The position numbers were made by a program, and so were the translations under genes. A stretch of 64,000 nt of DNA from CAYYMD01 sp964472875 (GTDB taxonomy: Bacteria > Planctomycetota > Phycisphaerae > SM23-33), in NCBI GenBank assembly GCA_964472875.1, contig CAYYMD010000005.1, forward strand, positions 1 to 64,000, in the 5' to 3' direction. Positions 43,963 to 53,102 of the stretch are shown here, piece after piece. The notes under the pieces were generated by a model. The model did not search any database. It was not told where the DNA came from and saw only the letters and a list, made by a program, of their open reading frames with translations. The first letter of the stretch is position 1. Each line of letters begins with the position of its first letter.

Positions 43963-45048
43963 TCAATCGATGGGAAGTTGAGGTGGCCGCGACTTTTTAT
44001 CGCTTCCAGACTCGGGCTTTGGCTTAGGTGGCTTTACGCCTTTACACTTATATTGCCACACTATGATAGTCCACTTGTCACGGGTGGTGGGCACCCACCC
44101 TGCTGCTAAAGAGTATTCGTCGCTAACGCGACGCGCACGGACATAGAGTTCAAAACTATCGGGCCAGACGACAAATCGCACGTACCGCTTATCTTTGTCC
44201 GTATGCCGCAACACTCGTTGAAAAAGACTGTGCGGCATTTGGATTCGATTTATTGTTTCGCCGCCTCCGCGCTTACGGTTCAATACCACTTGTACCCCTC
44301 GCCAGTGTGGCTCGACGGTGTATCTAAAATCGTTCGTTCCCAGATTGTGGTTCTGGAAATACTCCGCAAGCACCTTGCAATCGACAGGGGCTGTTTTGTC
44401 CGACCGATTGGGAAAGCAATGTCGAACAATCGCACTGACGACCTTTTTGACGTTATCGTAACTGACATGATACAGACGACCCTCCCGGCAAAGAAATAAT
44501 ACGGGCCTGGCGCCTTTCGGCGCCGGGCGGGGATTTGGAAGAGTCACGATTTTTGGTGGCGGCGCTTTGACCTTCGCCACCTCAGCCAGCTGTGTCTGGA
44601 TACGGTCCTCTTGCTGATCGAGCTTACCGATTTGCTCGGTGAGTTTATTGATTTCGTTCTTGCGTTGTGTCAGGAGTTTTTCAACCTTTTGTTTGAACTT
44701 GTCCGGCTCAGTGGGTTCAGATAGCTGCTTTTGCAGACCGGCGATGCGCTGCTGTGTCTCGTCGAGTCGGCGACGCAATTCAGGCAGATGCTTCTTTTTC
44801 TGGTTCCATTGACGAAGCAGTTGATTGATTTCTTGTTCCTGTTGATTGGCTTTCTTCTCGGCCAGCGCCAGCTGCCGTCTGCTGACTACCGGAATGTCTT
44901 GCTCCGCGCGTAAAACCCTCTTGACCGCATCAGCGACATTAAGTTGCGTAACCACCAGCAGAATAACCAGAATGCCGACAACGTTAGTCATCGTGTCAAG
45001 CAGTGAATCGAGACTCCCAATTTCGGTTTTTCGCCTGCGTCGCGACAT
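43963..45048 (-). CDS. TolR/ExbD-like coiled-coil membrane protein with Asp in the helix (triad protein C)
   Basis: 361 residues. The basic N-terminus (MSRRRRKTEI) leads to a single membrane helix with an acidic residue at its start: Asp18 in SLLDTMTNVVGILVILLVV, the position of the proton-binding Asp in ExbD/TolR/MotB. A long coiled coil follows (about 60-165, NQQEQEINQLLRQWNQKKKH), then a C-terminal domain (ARPVLFLCREGRLYHVSYDN, RYVRFVVWPDSFELYVRARR). No OmpA-type peptidoglycan-binding domain is seen. It follows its paralogue by 3 bases and completes a TolQ-TolR-TolR unit. Confidence 0.72.
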   Translation of the reverse strand: MSRRRRKTEIGSLDSLLDTMTNVVGILVILLVVTQLNVADAVKRVLRAEQDIPVVSRRQLALAEKKANQQEQEINQLLRQWNQKKKHLPELRRRLDETQQRIAGLQKQLSEPTEPDKFKQKVEKLLTQRKNEINKLTEQIGKLDQQEDRIQTQLAEVAKVKAPPPKIVTLPNPRPAPKGARPVLFLCREGRLYHVSYDNVKKVVSAIVRHCFPNRSDKTAPVDCKVLAEYFQNHNLGTNDFRYTVEPHWRGVQVVLNRKRGGGETINRIQMPHSLFQRVLRHTDKDKRYVRFVVWPDSFELYVRARRVSDEYSLAAGWVPTTRDKWTIIVWQYKCKGVKPPKPKPESGSDKKSRPPQLPID

Positions 45049-45051
45049 GAT

Positions 45052-45858
45052 TTATTTTCCTTCAAAATGAGACAGATCAATCTTCCCCTCCCCCAGAACG
45101 GGAAGTTTACCGACTTGGCATTTATATTTCCATGCCTGATTGCGCATCGGTCTAATCAATCCTATAGAATTGGGGCGAACCAGCAGGACCGCAACGCCTT
45201 TGCGCCTCTTCGCCGTACGGGAGAACACTTTAGCCAGTTCGGAAGAGTTTCCTATATCTTTCTGGTGAATACGTACCGGCGGATCGCTGCTGTGGATTAT
45301 AACATGGGGGTTGTCGAGTTCTATAAAAGCCGGCTGCATATTAACCCCGGAGCCGCTGGCGCGTATGCTGACACGCGGTTTCCTCAAAGATTGCTTTTCC
45401 TCCAGTTGCTGTTTGAGTTGCTTAATTTTCTCCTGCTGTTTGTGATATTGCTGCTGAAATGTTTGGATTCTCAGTTTCAGTCTTTCGGCTTCTTCCAGGC
45501 GCTTGGCTACTTCGCCGCTTTGCCTTTTAATTCTTTTCAACCGAACCTGTAACTGCTCAAGTTGTTGGCGATTCTTATTTAACTGATCGTTCAGTTTTTG
45601 GGCTTCATCGATTCGTTTTTGCAGTTGAGCAATCTGGTCGCTACGCTCCTTGTCGGAGCGGACCAACTGCGCATATCGTTGGGCCCGCTTTTTTGCCTCG
45701 ACCAGTTCTCGCTCCGCTTTGGCTACCGCCTGCGGGTCCAATTGCCCCAGGGCCATAGCCGTGATCATCAATGTCAGAGTGCCTATTACACACGCCAGGA
45801 TGCTCAGGAACGGAAACAGGGAAACGATATTCGCATTTTTACGCTTTCGACGGGCCAT
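45052..45858 (-). CDS. TolR-like coiled-coil membrane protein lacking the Asp (triad protein B)
   Basis: 268 residues. A basic N-terminus (MARRKRKN) is followed by one helix (VSLFPFLSILACVIGTLTLM) that has no acidic residue where protein C has Asp18, then a coiled coil at about 45-160 (ERSDQIAQLQKRIDEAQKLN). A C-terminal domain (MQPAFIELDNPHVIIHSSDP, GVAVLLVRPNSIGLIRPM) resembles that of protein C, suggesting duplication. The gene overlaps the TolQ-like gene by 20 bases and is 3 bases before protein C. It may be a structural, non-conducting partner in a mixed dimer (inference). Confidence 0.7.
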   Translation of the reverse strand: MARRKRKNANIVSLFPFLSILACVIGTLTLMITAMALGQLDPQAVAKAERELVEAKKRAQRYAQLVRSDKERSDQIAQLQKRIDEAQKLNDQLNKNRQQLEQLQVRLKRIKRQSGEVAKRLEEAERLKLRIQTFQQQYHKQQEKIKQLKQQLEEKQSLRKPRVSIRASGSGVNMQPAFIELDNPHVIIHSSDPPVRIHQKDIGNSSELAKVFSRTAKRRKGVAVLLVRPNSIGLIRPMRNQAWKYKCQVGKLPVLGEGKIDLSHFEGK

Positions 45859-47230
45859 TACCTTTGTTTTTCTTCCTCAGAGCGCCCCAGTTGAATAAAC
45901 CGCGCTTCCGCACCTCCACGACGACATGTTCATGCCCGAGTTTTTCCAGCACCCGGTTCAGCGATGCCATCCCCTCTTCCAGGCCGGTGAAGCAGCGATG
46001 AATTCTATCCGTCGTTTCAGTCAGCGACTGACTTAATTCGGTGTGCGCAGACTTCGAGCGTTCGCTGATGGTCTCCATATTCGCGGCTGCTTCCTGCCCG
46101 ACAACCTCGGCTTGTTCATGTATCGTTTGGGCGATATGCTCCATCTGGGCGATTTGAGACTCATGAAGTTCGGTAACTTTTTCCTGCACTTGTCTGATTT
46201 CGGAGTAAACTTCCGGTGCAAGTTGCCCCGTGGCCGAGGCACCGCCACCACCGTCGTCCAGCCGTTTAAGCAGGTTTTCGTTGCAGTACTCATCGACCCA
46301 ATTGAGCAGGTCGTCCTCGCTCTTTTGCAGTGCGTGGGAGGGTATGGCGATTATCAGACTCATCACCAGCGCCACAAGCGTGGTGTCGAATGCGATGCCG
46401 AGCCCGGTTGTTACAGTGCCGAGTTTCGCCTTGAGGTCTTCGATGTCGGCGCCGGAATCCAGTTCACCGCTGAATCCGCCAACCGCGGCGCTGATGCCGA
46501 TTACCGTACCAATAAACCCCAGAATAGGAATCGCCCACGTGAAAACGCGCACAAGCGTGTAACTGGACTCAACGGCATTGGCGTCAATATCAGACTGACT
46601 GTTCATCAGCGAGGCAACCTCACCGTTATTTCGACGAGCCGTGAAATGCTCCAGGCCACGAAGTACACGGTTTATCATGAAACTTCCGGAAGCCCGCACG
46701 GGCAACTTTCTGACGTGAGAGATGAACTTCTCGGCGTTGTGAGCAGTTATGGTGTCGGCTATTATATTGGGCAGGACATCGAACAGCATTACGTCGCGAT
46801 GTCGTCGATGACGCAGCCATTTAAGCACAAGTATCGCTACCGACCATCCGAATAGAAGAACCAGCACGAACGGAACCCACCCGCGCCGCCAGAACAAGTC
46901 GTGGAAATAAGTTCCTTTAAAGGGCAGGATAACCACCATGAACGCTGCGGCGATTATCAAGCCAACTATAAAACTTCGAAGCGGGCTTACATTAACGCCC
47001 GTGCCGCCGAGTTCCGCCACGGCTTTACTGGCTACCTTTTTTGAAGTCTTAGCGGATATTTTCTCCGAGGTTGTTTCCGCGGGCCTGGCCGTGGGAATCG
47101 TCGCTTTAGATTGACAAGGAATTATTACCGTATTCTTACAGTATGGACAACGTGCTTTTTTACCCCTTTTGTCCTCTTGTGCCCGAAGATCTTTGCCACA
47201 GTGTTCACATGTGAATTTAAAGTAATTCAT
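45839..47230 (-). CDS. MotA/TolQ/ExbB-family proton channel with N-terminal zinc ribbon (triad protein A)
   Basis: 463 residues. The N-terminus is a cytoplasmic zinc ribbon (CEHCGK, then ARCPYCKN), as in many planctomycete proteins. Helices at about 88-110 and 118-138 (FVLVLLFGWSVAILVLKWLR) precede the TolQ core (VFTWAIPILGFIGTVIGISA, GLGIAFDTTLVALVMSLIIA). A C-terminal coiled tail of about 150 residues (VQEKVTELHESQIAQMEHIA) extends into the cytoplasm. It is the channel subunit of the triad. Context contains no Tol-Pal, TonB or flagellar genes, so the driven process is unknown. A TATAAT box lies at 47285-47290 on the same strand. Confidence 0.82.
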   Translation of the reverse strand: MNYFKFTCEHCGKDLRAQEDKRGKKARCPYCKNTVIIPCQSKATIPTARPAETTSEKISAKTSKKVASKAVAELGGTGVNVSPLRSFIVGLIIAAAFMVVILPFKGTYFHDLFWRRGWVPFVLVLLFGWSVAILVLKWLRHRRHRDVMLFDVLPNIIADTITAHNAEKFISHVRKLPVRASGSFMINRVLRGLEHFTARRNNGEVASLMNSQSDIDANAVESSYTLVRVFTWAIPILGFIGTVIGISAAVGGFSGELDSGADIEDLKAKLGTVTTGLGIAFDTTLVALVMSLIIAIPSHALQKSEDDLLNWVDEYCNENLLKRLDDGGGGASATGQLAPEVYSEIRQVQEKVTELHESQIAQMEHIAQTIHEQAEVVGQEAAANMETISERSKSAHTELSQSLTETTDRIHRCFTGLEEGMASLNRVLEKLGHEHVVVEVRKRGLFNWGALRKKNKGNGPSKA

Positions 47231-47268
47231 TTTATTGACAACTTCTCCAATTTTTATCGGTCAACTTT

Positions 47269-47290
47269 ACTCATTGACTCATTGATTATA
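47269..47290 (-). promoter_or_regulatory. Candidate promoter -10 and tandem octamer of the TolQ triad
   Basis: On the minus strand a perfect TATAAT (47290-47285) is followed at once by two tandem CAATGAGT octamers (47284-47269). It lies 55 bases before the TolQ-like start. The -35 (TTTTCA or TTTCAA at about 47308) is weak. The octamers could be an operator. Confidence 0.4.
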
Positions 47291-47550
47291 GCAACAACCA
47301 CCACCTTTGAAAATGGGTTTCAGTGTAAGAGAGGTTTGCTTTGTAAGGATTTTTGCGGGGCCGTGGTGGTTGAAGGACACGGATTGAGGCGATCCGGCAA
47401 GGTGCGGCAGAATGAAAACACCGTTCTAAAGCGGAATTTGCTCCACACAACAGATCAACGGCTCATCGTGAGGGCTTTGACGGCCTGATAGCGCAGAGTT
47501 CCCCCGCAGGGACACATAAACGCCATAGATTTTCGGCTCCGGCGCCCCCC
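47291..47550. other. Intergenic region with nothing recognised
   Basis: 260 bases between the promoter of the TolQ triad and the transposase remnant. No domain, tRNA or clear repeat was found. Confidence 0.4.
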
Positions 47551-47754
47551 CTAAGCCACCTTCACCAGAGACCGAAGGTGCGGCTTTTGCTTCTCCCTGA
47601 TACGGCCCAAGGCCATCGCCAGCATCACCAGCAGCGACAGACCGATCCGAAGACGCATCTTGGCCAGCCCACGAATAAAGTGATCCTCGAACCCAAAAGA
47701 CACATCCGGTCCCCTCTTAAGCTTCATCCCGCACCGGATTTGAGCGGTGCGGGA
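47551..47754 (-). mobile_element. Transposase C-terminal remnant with hairpin
   Basis: Minus-strand frame ending at 47551 reads FGFEDHFIRGLAKMRLRIGL, then SLLVMLAMALGRIREKQKPH and LRSLVK. This resembles the extreme C-terminus of DDE transposases seen in Planctomycetota insertion sequences. The rest of the gene is missing. Upstream on that strand lies a strong hairpin (TCCCGCACCG/CGGTGCGGGA, 47727-47754). The frame is open to an ATG at 47820 but that part looks non-coding. I call it an old IS fragment; the family is uncertain. Confidence 0.5.
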
Positions 47755-47843
47755 CTTCGGTGGACATGTTATATTGATTAAAACCTCTAACAATATGCTA
47801 CTGACTTCGTTCGGCTGCATCGCCGAGGCGCTGCGTCGAACAG

Positions 47844-49247
47844 CTAATGGGTCGCTATTTTGAAATACTTTTTACATCGGCCTACGACATCCGGCTTTTT
47901 CTTGGCCAAATCATTTTTTTCGGCGATATCGTTTTCAAGGTCATACAGTGCGAATCCGCGTTTGCCGCATCGGTGCAGTTTCCACTTACCGACCCGAATC
48001 ACCCGTTTCCAGTAAAGGTACTCGTGCTTTTTTTGTTGGTCTGTGCGGCCCAGCAGTTCGGGCGAATAACTGATTCCGTCTATATCCGAGGGCGGTTCGA
48101 CCCCAGCCAGTTCGCAGGCCGTCGGCAAGAAATCCCAGAACGCGCTGGGATGATCGCTGGTACGGCCGGGATCGATCCTGCTGGGCCAGCGGGCGATGGT
48201 GGGCACGCGGATGCCTCCTTCTCGCAAAGACCGCTTTCCTCCTGAAAGCGGCCCGTTGCTGTTGAAAAACTTCATAGACTGCCCGCCTTCGCCCGACGGG
48301 CCATTATCACTACTGAATATAACCAACGTGTTCTCGCTGAGATTCAGTTCATCCAGCAAGTCCAGTATGCGCCCGATATCGCGGTCCATCCGCGATATCA
48401 TTCCGGCATATGTAGCGTTCGGGTGGCTCTGCCCGCAGTAGCCATTCTTGTATTGGCTACCGTAAGCGCCGCCGCCAGTATTTCCCTTGCCCTCGATTTT
48501 GGGCGTCTCCGGCCAGCCATTCTCCAGGTAGGGCTTCAAGGAATCTTGCGGCACAGTCAGTTCCGCATGTGGAATCGTGTAGGGCAAATAGAGAAAAAAC
48601 GGATGGTCCTTGTTCTTTTTTATCCAGCCAAGTGCCTCTTTTGTAAATTCGTCGTGGCTGTAGGTCCCCTTGCCCGGGATGTATTCTCCGTTTTTCCGCA
48701 GTTTGTGATTTTCCGGGTATTTGACCTTTTTGTCGTTGCGCCACAGGAAACCCGGATAGTAAAAGTGCGCGAAGCCCTGGTTGTCGTATCCGAACCAGTG
48801 GTCGAAACCCTTGTTGTTGGGACTGCCCGGGTGTCCCGGCCGGCCGAGCAATCCCCATTTGCCTATCATGCAGGTTTTGTATCCCGCCTGTTTCATGAGC
48901 ATGGCGACCGTAACGTCTTGATTTTTCAAGCGGCCGCCGTTACGGGTTACTCTTGCGTGTCCCATATGCTTGCCGGTCATTAGGGAGCAGCGCGAGGGCG
49001 AACAGACCGTGTACCCGGCGTAATGATCTGTGAACCGCAGTCCCTCGGCGGCCATTTTGTCCAAGCGCGGAGTTTTAATCCTCTTCTGGCCGTAGCAGCC
49101 GAGGTCGCCGTAGCCAAGGTCGTCCGCCAGGATAAATACTATGTTGGGGCGGCGAGGGGACTTCTCGCCTGACACGGCGCGGGCCAGCGCCGGGATCGCG
49201 GCGCATGCAGTCATGCTCTTTAGAAATTCTCTGCGGTTTTTAATCAT
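47844..49247 (-). CDS. Sulfatase (formylglycine-dependent)
   Basis: 467 residues. A twin-arginine-like signal (MIKNRREFLKSMTACAAIPA) is followed by the sulfatase N-terminal motif with metal ligands Asp42/Asp43 (LADDLGYGDLGCYG). The formylglycine motif is Cys82 in VCSPSRCSLMTGKH (C-x-P-x-R), converted by a sulfatase-maturating enzyme not in this window. Further family motifs are GYKTCMIGKWGLL and TLVIFSSDNGPSGEGG. It removes sulfate esters from polysaccharides or mucin-like glycans, which fits the glycosidases in the window. Start: ATG with AAAGGA seven bases upstream. The next gene downstream is only the transposase remnant. Confidence 0.94.
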   Translation of the reverse strand: MIKNRREFLKSMTACAAIPALARAVSGEKSPRRPNIVFILADDLGYGDLGCYGQKRIKTPRLDKMAAEGLRFTDHYAGYTVCSPSRCSLMTGKHMGHARVTRNGGRLKNQDVTVAMLMKQAGYKTCMIGKWGLLGRPGHPGSPNNKGFDHWFGYDNQGFAHFYYPGFLWRNDKKVKYPENHKLRKNGEYIPGKGTYSHDEFTKEALGWIKKNKDHPFFLYLPYTIPHAELTVPQDSLKPYLENGWPETPKIEGKGNTGGGAYGSQYKNGYCGQSHPNATYAGMISRMDRDIGRILDLLDELNLSENTLVIFSSDNGPSGEGGQSMKFFNSNGPLSGGKRSLREGGIRVPTIARWPSRIDPGRTSDHPSAFWDFLPTACELAGVEPPSDIDGISYSPELLGRTDQQKKHEYLYWKRVIRVGKWKLHRCGKRGFALYDLENDIAEKNDLAKKKPDVVGRCKKYFKIATH

Positions 49248-49527
49248 GGCAAATCCTTTACCTCGTTTTGCAGCAAAAAAGATTCTCTCTCATTATTCCC
49301 AACCGATAAATACGGCCGACGTTTCGGATGATCATATCCCAAATAAGTGGCGAAAGAAATCTTCTGTCATAAAAGGACAATGACATGCTTGCGGTACAGT
49401 AAGAAGAACAGGACCGACTGACTCCATAGCGAGATCCGCCTTCAGTCTCGGCTTGTGCTTTGTTCCACACCGGCCCGCACACACCATGGCTCCGGAAAAA
49501 TTGTCATAAAGCAACCCGTCCCGCACA

Positions 49528-50748
49528 CTACTTACTTTTCAATTCCCTCGCTTTGGCCAGGGCCTCCCGGCGTGTGGTGAGTTGTTCGTTGAGTTGTGCG
49601 TCGTAGAGTTTTCTAAGCACCCGGCCGAGGCGCGGCCCCTGTTTGTAGCCCATTTTCATCAGGTCCCGGCCGGTCACTAAAGGCGGCGGCGCGATTTTGT
49701 CTTCGGGGATTTTCCCCGCCCGGGCGGCTATGCGGCGGCACTGCGTGTCGGAGCCGGTGAGGCGCTCTTCCTCCACGCGCCACAGGGCATGCAGGCGACG
49801 GTAATCCTCATCGGCAAGGATGCGCTTGAAATCGCACAGCGGCAACTCGGCCGCTTCGCGCCATGCATCGAGTTTGTCGGCCAGTTTGCACAGCGTCGCG
49901 CGCAGCCGGTTAGACCCGCCCCAGCGGCGGATAATTTTGCTCACCTGCGACTGCGACAGCCCCGCCAGCAGGCCGCCGAGCGTCAGCACCCAGTCGCGCC
50001 TGCGGCAAAGCGCTTCGGCCCGGGCGAACCCGTCGCGCCACAAATCCTTTGACGAGAACAGTTCCGGCAAAACTGCGCCGGCGAGGTTGAGTTTGTTCAG
50101 CATCTCCAGCGCCACTGCCGCCGACTCTCGCGCGAGCATGCTGCTCATCTCATCCAGTATGCGCTCGCCGCTGATTGAGGTGATTTTCGGTGCGTGTTTT
50201 TTGATGGCAGCGGCTGTGGTCGGTGCGATTTTAAACTCCAGCCGAGCCGCGAACCGTACAGCCCGCATCATCCGCAGGTAATCCTCGCCGAAGCGCTCGT
50301 CAGGCGCTCCGATGGTTCGGATGACGCCCTTTTTCAAATCCTCCCGACCGCCGACGTAATCCACCACCTTATCGGCCAGCGGGTCGTAGAACATGCCGTT
50401 TATGGTGAAGTCCCGCCGCTTGGCGTCTTCCTTTGCGGAGGTGAATCGGACGCCGGCCGGCCGCCGCCCGTTGCTGTATGACATATCGCTGCGGAAGGTG
50501 GTGACCTCGACCTTGCGGCCGCGCATAAGAACCATCGCCACGCCGAATTTTGCGCCGACCATCAGCACGCGGCGGAATATCCGCTGCACCTGCTGCGGCG
50601 TGGCGTCGGTGGCGATGTCGTAGTCCTCGGCCCTGCCGCCCAGCAGCATGTCCCTTACGCATCCGCCGGCGAAGTAGGCCTGATGTCCGGCGGAGTGCAG
50701 TTTGCGCAGAACGCGGACGGCGGTTTTTTTATCGGCGGATTCAGCCAC
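49528..50748 (-). CDS. CCA tRNA nucleotidyltransferase / poly(A) polymerase family
   Basis: 406 residues from a GTG start. Class II nucleotidyltransferase head: GGCVRDMLLG, then the metal-binding RAEDYDIATDAT, RRDFTINGMFYDP and the RMMRAVRFAARL helix. The body and tail domains extend to the C-terminus; no HD phosphohydrolase motif is evident. It probably adds or repairs the CCA end, which is consistent with the two tRNA genes here lacking encoded CCA; a poly(A) polymerase role cannot be excluded. Divergent from hemL. Confidence 0.88.
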   Translation of the reverse strand: MAESADKKTAVRVLRKLHSAGHQAYFAGGCVRDMLLGGRAEDYDIATDATPQQVQRIFRRVLMVGAKFGVAMVLMRGRKVEVTTFRSDMSYSNGRRPAGVRFTSAKEDAKRRDFTINGMFYDPLADKVVDYVGGREDLKKGVIRTIGAPDERFGEDYLRMMRAVRFAARLEFKIAPTTAAAIKKHAPKITSISGERILDEMSSMLARESAAVALEMLNKLNLAGAVLPELFSSKDLWRDGFARAEALCRRRDWVLTLGGLLAGLSQSQVSKIIRRWGGSNRLRATLCKLADKLDAWREAAELPLCDFKRILADEDYRRLHALWRVEEERLTGSDTQCRRIAARAGKIPEDKIAPPPLVTGRDLMKMGYKQGPRLGRVLRKLYDAQLNEQLTTRREALAKARELKSK

Positions 50749-50897
50749 GGCGGCATTTTAACGCCGAAGCGGCCGTAAAATAAGCGCAATTTGCTGTTCC
50801 ATCGCGAAAGGCGGATTAAAATCGCGAACTTGTCATTATGAGCGGCTACATAAACTTCTTGCCACGGGTCGGCACATGAGTTCAAAATATTTGGGTT

Positions 50898-52205
50898 ATG
50901 CCACGAAGAGAATCAAAATCACGAGCGGCGTTCGACCGATCCGAGAAGGTTCTGGTCGGCGGGGTGAATTCACCCGTCCGCGCCTACGGTGCGGTGGGCG
51001 GCACGCCACCGGTCATTGACCGGGCGGTCGGCGCCTCTATAACGGATGTGGACGGCAACACATACGTGGATTACGTATGCGGTTACGGTCCGGCCATACT
51101 CGGCCACGCGCACGAGCGGGTGGTAACGGCCATCAACAAGGCGGTCCGCAAAGGCGTGGTTTTCGGCGCTCCGTGCGTGGCCGAGACAAAACTCGCCGAG
51201 GCAATAGTCGCGGCCGTGGATTCCATCGAAAACGTGCGGTTCGTCTCGTCCGGAACCGAAGCGGTGATGTCTGCGGTCCGGCTGGCGCGAGCTGCCACAG
51301 GACGCGATAAGATAATTAAGGCGGTGGGCTGTTATCACGGCCACTCCGACGCGATGCTGGTCTCTGCCGGCAGCGGCGCGGCCACTCTGGGTGTTCCGTC
51401 CAGCCCGGGTGTCACATGCGGCGCGGCGGCCGACACAATAGCAGTCGGCTACAACGACCTGGATGCGGCGCGGCAGACTTTCAGCCACTACGGGGATGAA
51501 ATCGCCGCCGTCCTGGTGGAACCTGTGGCCGGCAACATGGGCGTCATACCTCCGGCCGAAGGATACCTCGAAGGTCTGCGGCAGCTTTGCGACGAGCATT
51601 CCGCGCTGCTGATTTTCGACGAGGTTATAACGGGTTTCAGGGTCTCTTACGGCGGCGCGCAGAAATTGTACGGCGTAAGGCCGGATCTGACGACCCTCGG
51701 CAAAATAATCGGCGGCGGCCTGCCCGTGGGCGCACTGGGCGGCCCGAAAGACCTCATGAAAGAACTGATGCCGCTCGGCAAGGTTTACCAGGCCGGCACG
51801 CTATCCGGCTCGCCGGCGGCGATGGCCGCCGGACTGGCCGTGCTGCAGGTATTGCAGGAGAAGGGATTTTACAACCGGCTGGAGAAGATTTCGGCCGCCG
51901 TTCAGGACGCCCTGGAGCAGGCGGCGGTCGGTGCAGATGTCGACTCGAAGATATGCATAAACCGCGTGGCGAGCATGATGTGCTGCTTCTTCAATCCCGG
52001 ACCAGTCAGAGATTTCGCCTCGGCCGGCCGGTCCAACACAGATGCCTACGCCTCGTATATGCACAAGATGCTCGCCGGCGGCGTTTACCTGGCGCCGAGC
52101 CAGTACGAGGCAATGTTCGTATCCGCCGCGCACGGCCCGGACGACGTGTCCAAAACACAACAGGCGGCCGAAGCCGCTTTCGCCGACGTAGCTAAACTTA
52201 TGTAG
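50898..52205 (+). CDS. hemL: Glutamate-1-semialdehyde 2,1-aminomutase
   Basis: 435 residues of class III PLP aminotransferases. Motifs: GGVNSPVRAYGAVGGTPPVI, YVDYVCGYGPAILGHAHERV, FVSSGTEAVMSAVRLARAAT and LIFDEVITGFRVSYGGAQ; the PLP-binding Lys is in LTTLGKIIGGGLPVGALGG. It makes 5-aminolevulinate from glutamate-1-semialdehyde in the C5 haem pathway. A single gene; other hem genes are absent from the window. The URO-D-family gene at 19 kb is not part of this pathway. Confidence 0.95.
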   Translation: MPRRESKSRAAFDRSEKVLVGGVNSPVRAYGAVGGTPPVIDRAVGASITDVDGNTYVDYVCGYGPAILGHAHERVVTAINKAVRKGVVFGAPCVAETKLAEAIVAAVDSIENVRFVSSGTEAVMSAVRLARAATGRDKIIKAVGCYHGHSDAMLVSAGSGAATLGVPSSPGVTCGAAADTIAVGYNDLDAARQTFSHYGDEIAAVLVEPVAGNMGVIPPAEGYLEGLRQLCDEHSALLIFDEVITGFRVSYGGAQKLYGVRPDLTTLGKIIGGGLPVGALGGPKDLMKELMPLGKVYQAGTLSGSPAAMAAGLAVLQVLQEKGFYNRLEKISAAVQDALEQAAVGADVDSKICINRVASMMCCFFNPGPVRDFASAGRSNTDAYASYMHKMLAGGVYLAPSQYEAMFVSAAHGPDDVSKTQQAAEAAFADVAKLM

Positions 52206-52310
52206 AACACCCGTGTACGTCGATAAATATATGCGTAATACGGCTGCGAAACCGTTCAAAATAGATGTATAAGAACAATTCAAACGACAGCCCTTTTACA
52301 GGAGCAAATT

Positions 52311-52994
52311 ATGGAACAGCCGGACTCACAGGCAATGGAATATGCGGCGGCGTTTAAGACAATCAGATGCGCCAAGAATTTGTTCATTTTTCTGGTTCTG
52401 GCGGCGATAGTGGTTCAGCTGGCCAGCTTCGTCATGGTGGAATTCGTCGGCGTGGCGGATGAGATGTATGCGGCGAGTACTGCCGGCGGCGTGGAAACGA
52501 AGCCCGCCGAAGCAAGCCCAAACGGCTGGGTCGAGCTGATGCACTGGTTGCTGCCGGGAGTGAAATTCGTGGCAGTGGTGGCGGCCGCGATTCTGTCGCT
52601 GACTCTGCTGGTGGGTTTGAAGATATCGCTGGTAGGCCGCCTGGGCGGAGCGGCCGGGCTGGTAAGCGCGTTTTTCTGGTCTCTTATCCTGCTGGCAATG
52701 GTCACACCCTGGCAGAAGGTGCTCAACAGTAGTTTCGCGTGCGGCGCGCTGTATAACTATGGCCATCTCGCCGGCGAGGCCGCGAAGATAAAGCCCTCCT
52801 GGGGCGCTGCCGGCGTTGGCCTTGTGGACAAAATTCTCTACTACGCGCGGTTTATCGCCTATCCGGTGTTGGCCGTTTTCGTTCTGCTGATAGTGCAGGT
52901 AAAGTGGAGTCGCGGATTCTCGCAGATGATATCCCCGCCCAAGCAACAGCCGCAGCGGCCGAGCGAACCGCCCGCCGAACAGCCGGAACAATAA
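52311..52994 (+). CDS. Hypothetical multi-helix membrane protein
   Basis: 227 residues, no recognised family. Four hydrophobic helices are at about 23-45 (NLFIFLVLAAIVVQLASFVM), 82-104 (GVKFVAVVAAAILSLTLLVG), 112-134 (GLVSAFFWSLILLAMVTPWQ) and 176-197 (YPVLAVFVLLIVQVKWSRGF). The C-terminus is Pro/Gln-rich (PPKQQPQRPSEPPAEQPEQ). AGGAG seven bases before the ATG supports the start. A strong terminator follows at 53053. The context gives no clue to function. Confidence 0.65.
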   Translation: MEQPDSQAMEYAAAFKTIRCAKNLFIFLVLAAIVVQLASFVMVEFVGVADEMYAASTAGGVETKPAEASPNGWVELMHWLLPGVKFVAVVAAAILSLTLLVGLKISLVGRLGGAAGLVSAFFWSLILLAMVTPWQKVLNSSFACGALYNYGHLAGEAAKIKPSWGAAGVGLVDKILYYARFIAYPVLAVFVLLIVQVKWSRGFSQMISPPKQQPQRPSEPPAEQPEQ

Positions 52995-53052
52995 ACTTAT
53001 ATGCAAAGCAAATTATGAACGACGACGCCGGAACGCCGCCGCGCCATTAAAA

Positions 53053-53079
53053 AAAGCCCACGGTATTGCCGTGGGCTTT
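53053..53079. terminator. Bidirectional rho-independent terminator
   Basis: AAAGCCCACGG, a five-base loop, then CCGTGGGCTTT: an 11-bp perfect stem with A-tract and T-tract on both sides. It separates the convergent membrane-protein and PEP-CTERM genes. Confidence 0.92.
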
Positions 53080-53102
53080 AATCCCGAAACCTATCCGAAT
53101 AT

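Noticed and set aside
43963..47230. Zorya (ZorA/ZorB) phage-defence system
   Set aside because: TolQ plus coiled-coil TolR recalls ZorAB, but there is no ZorC, ZorD or ZorE next to it, the TolR-like proteins lack an OmpA-type domain, and there are two of them.
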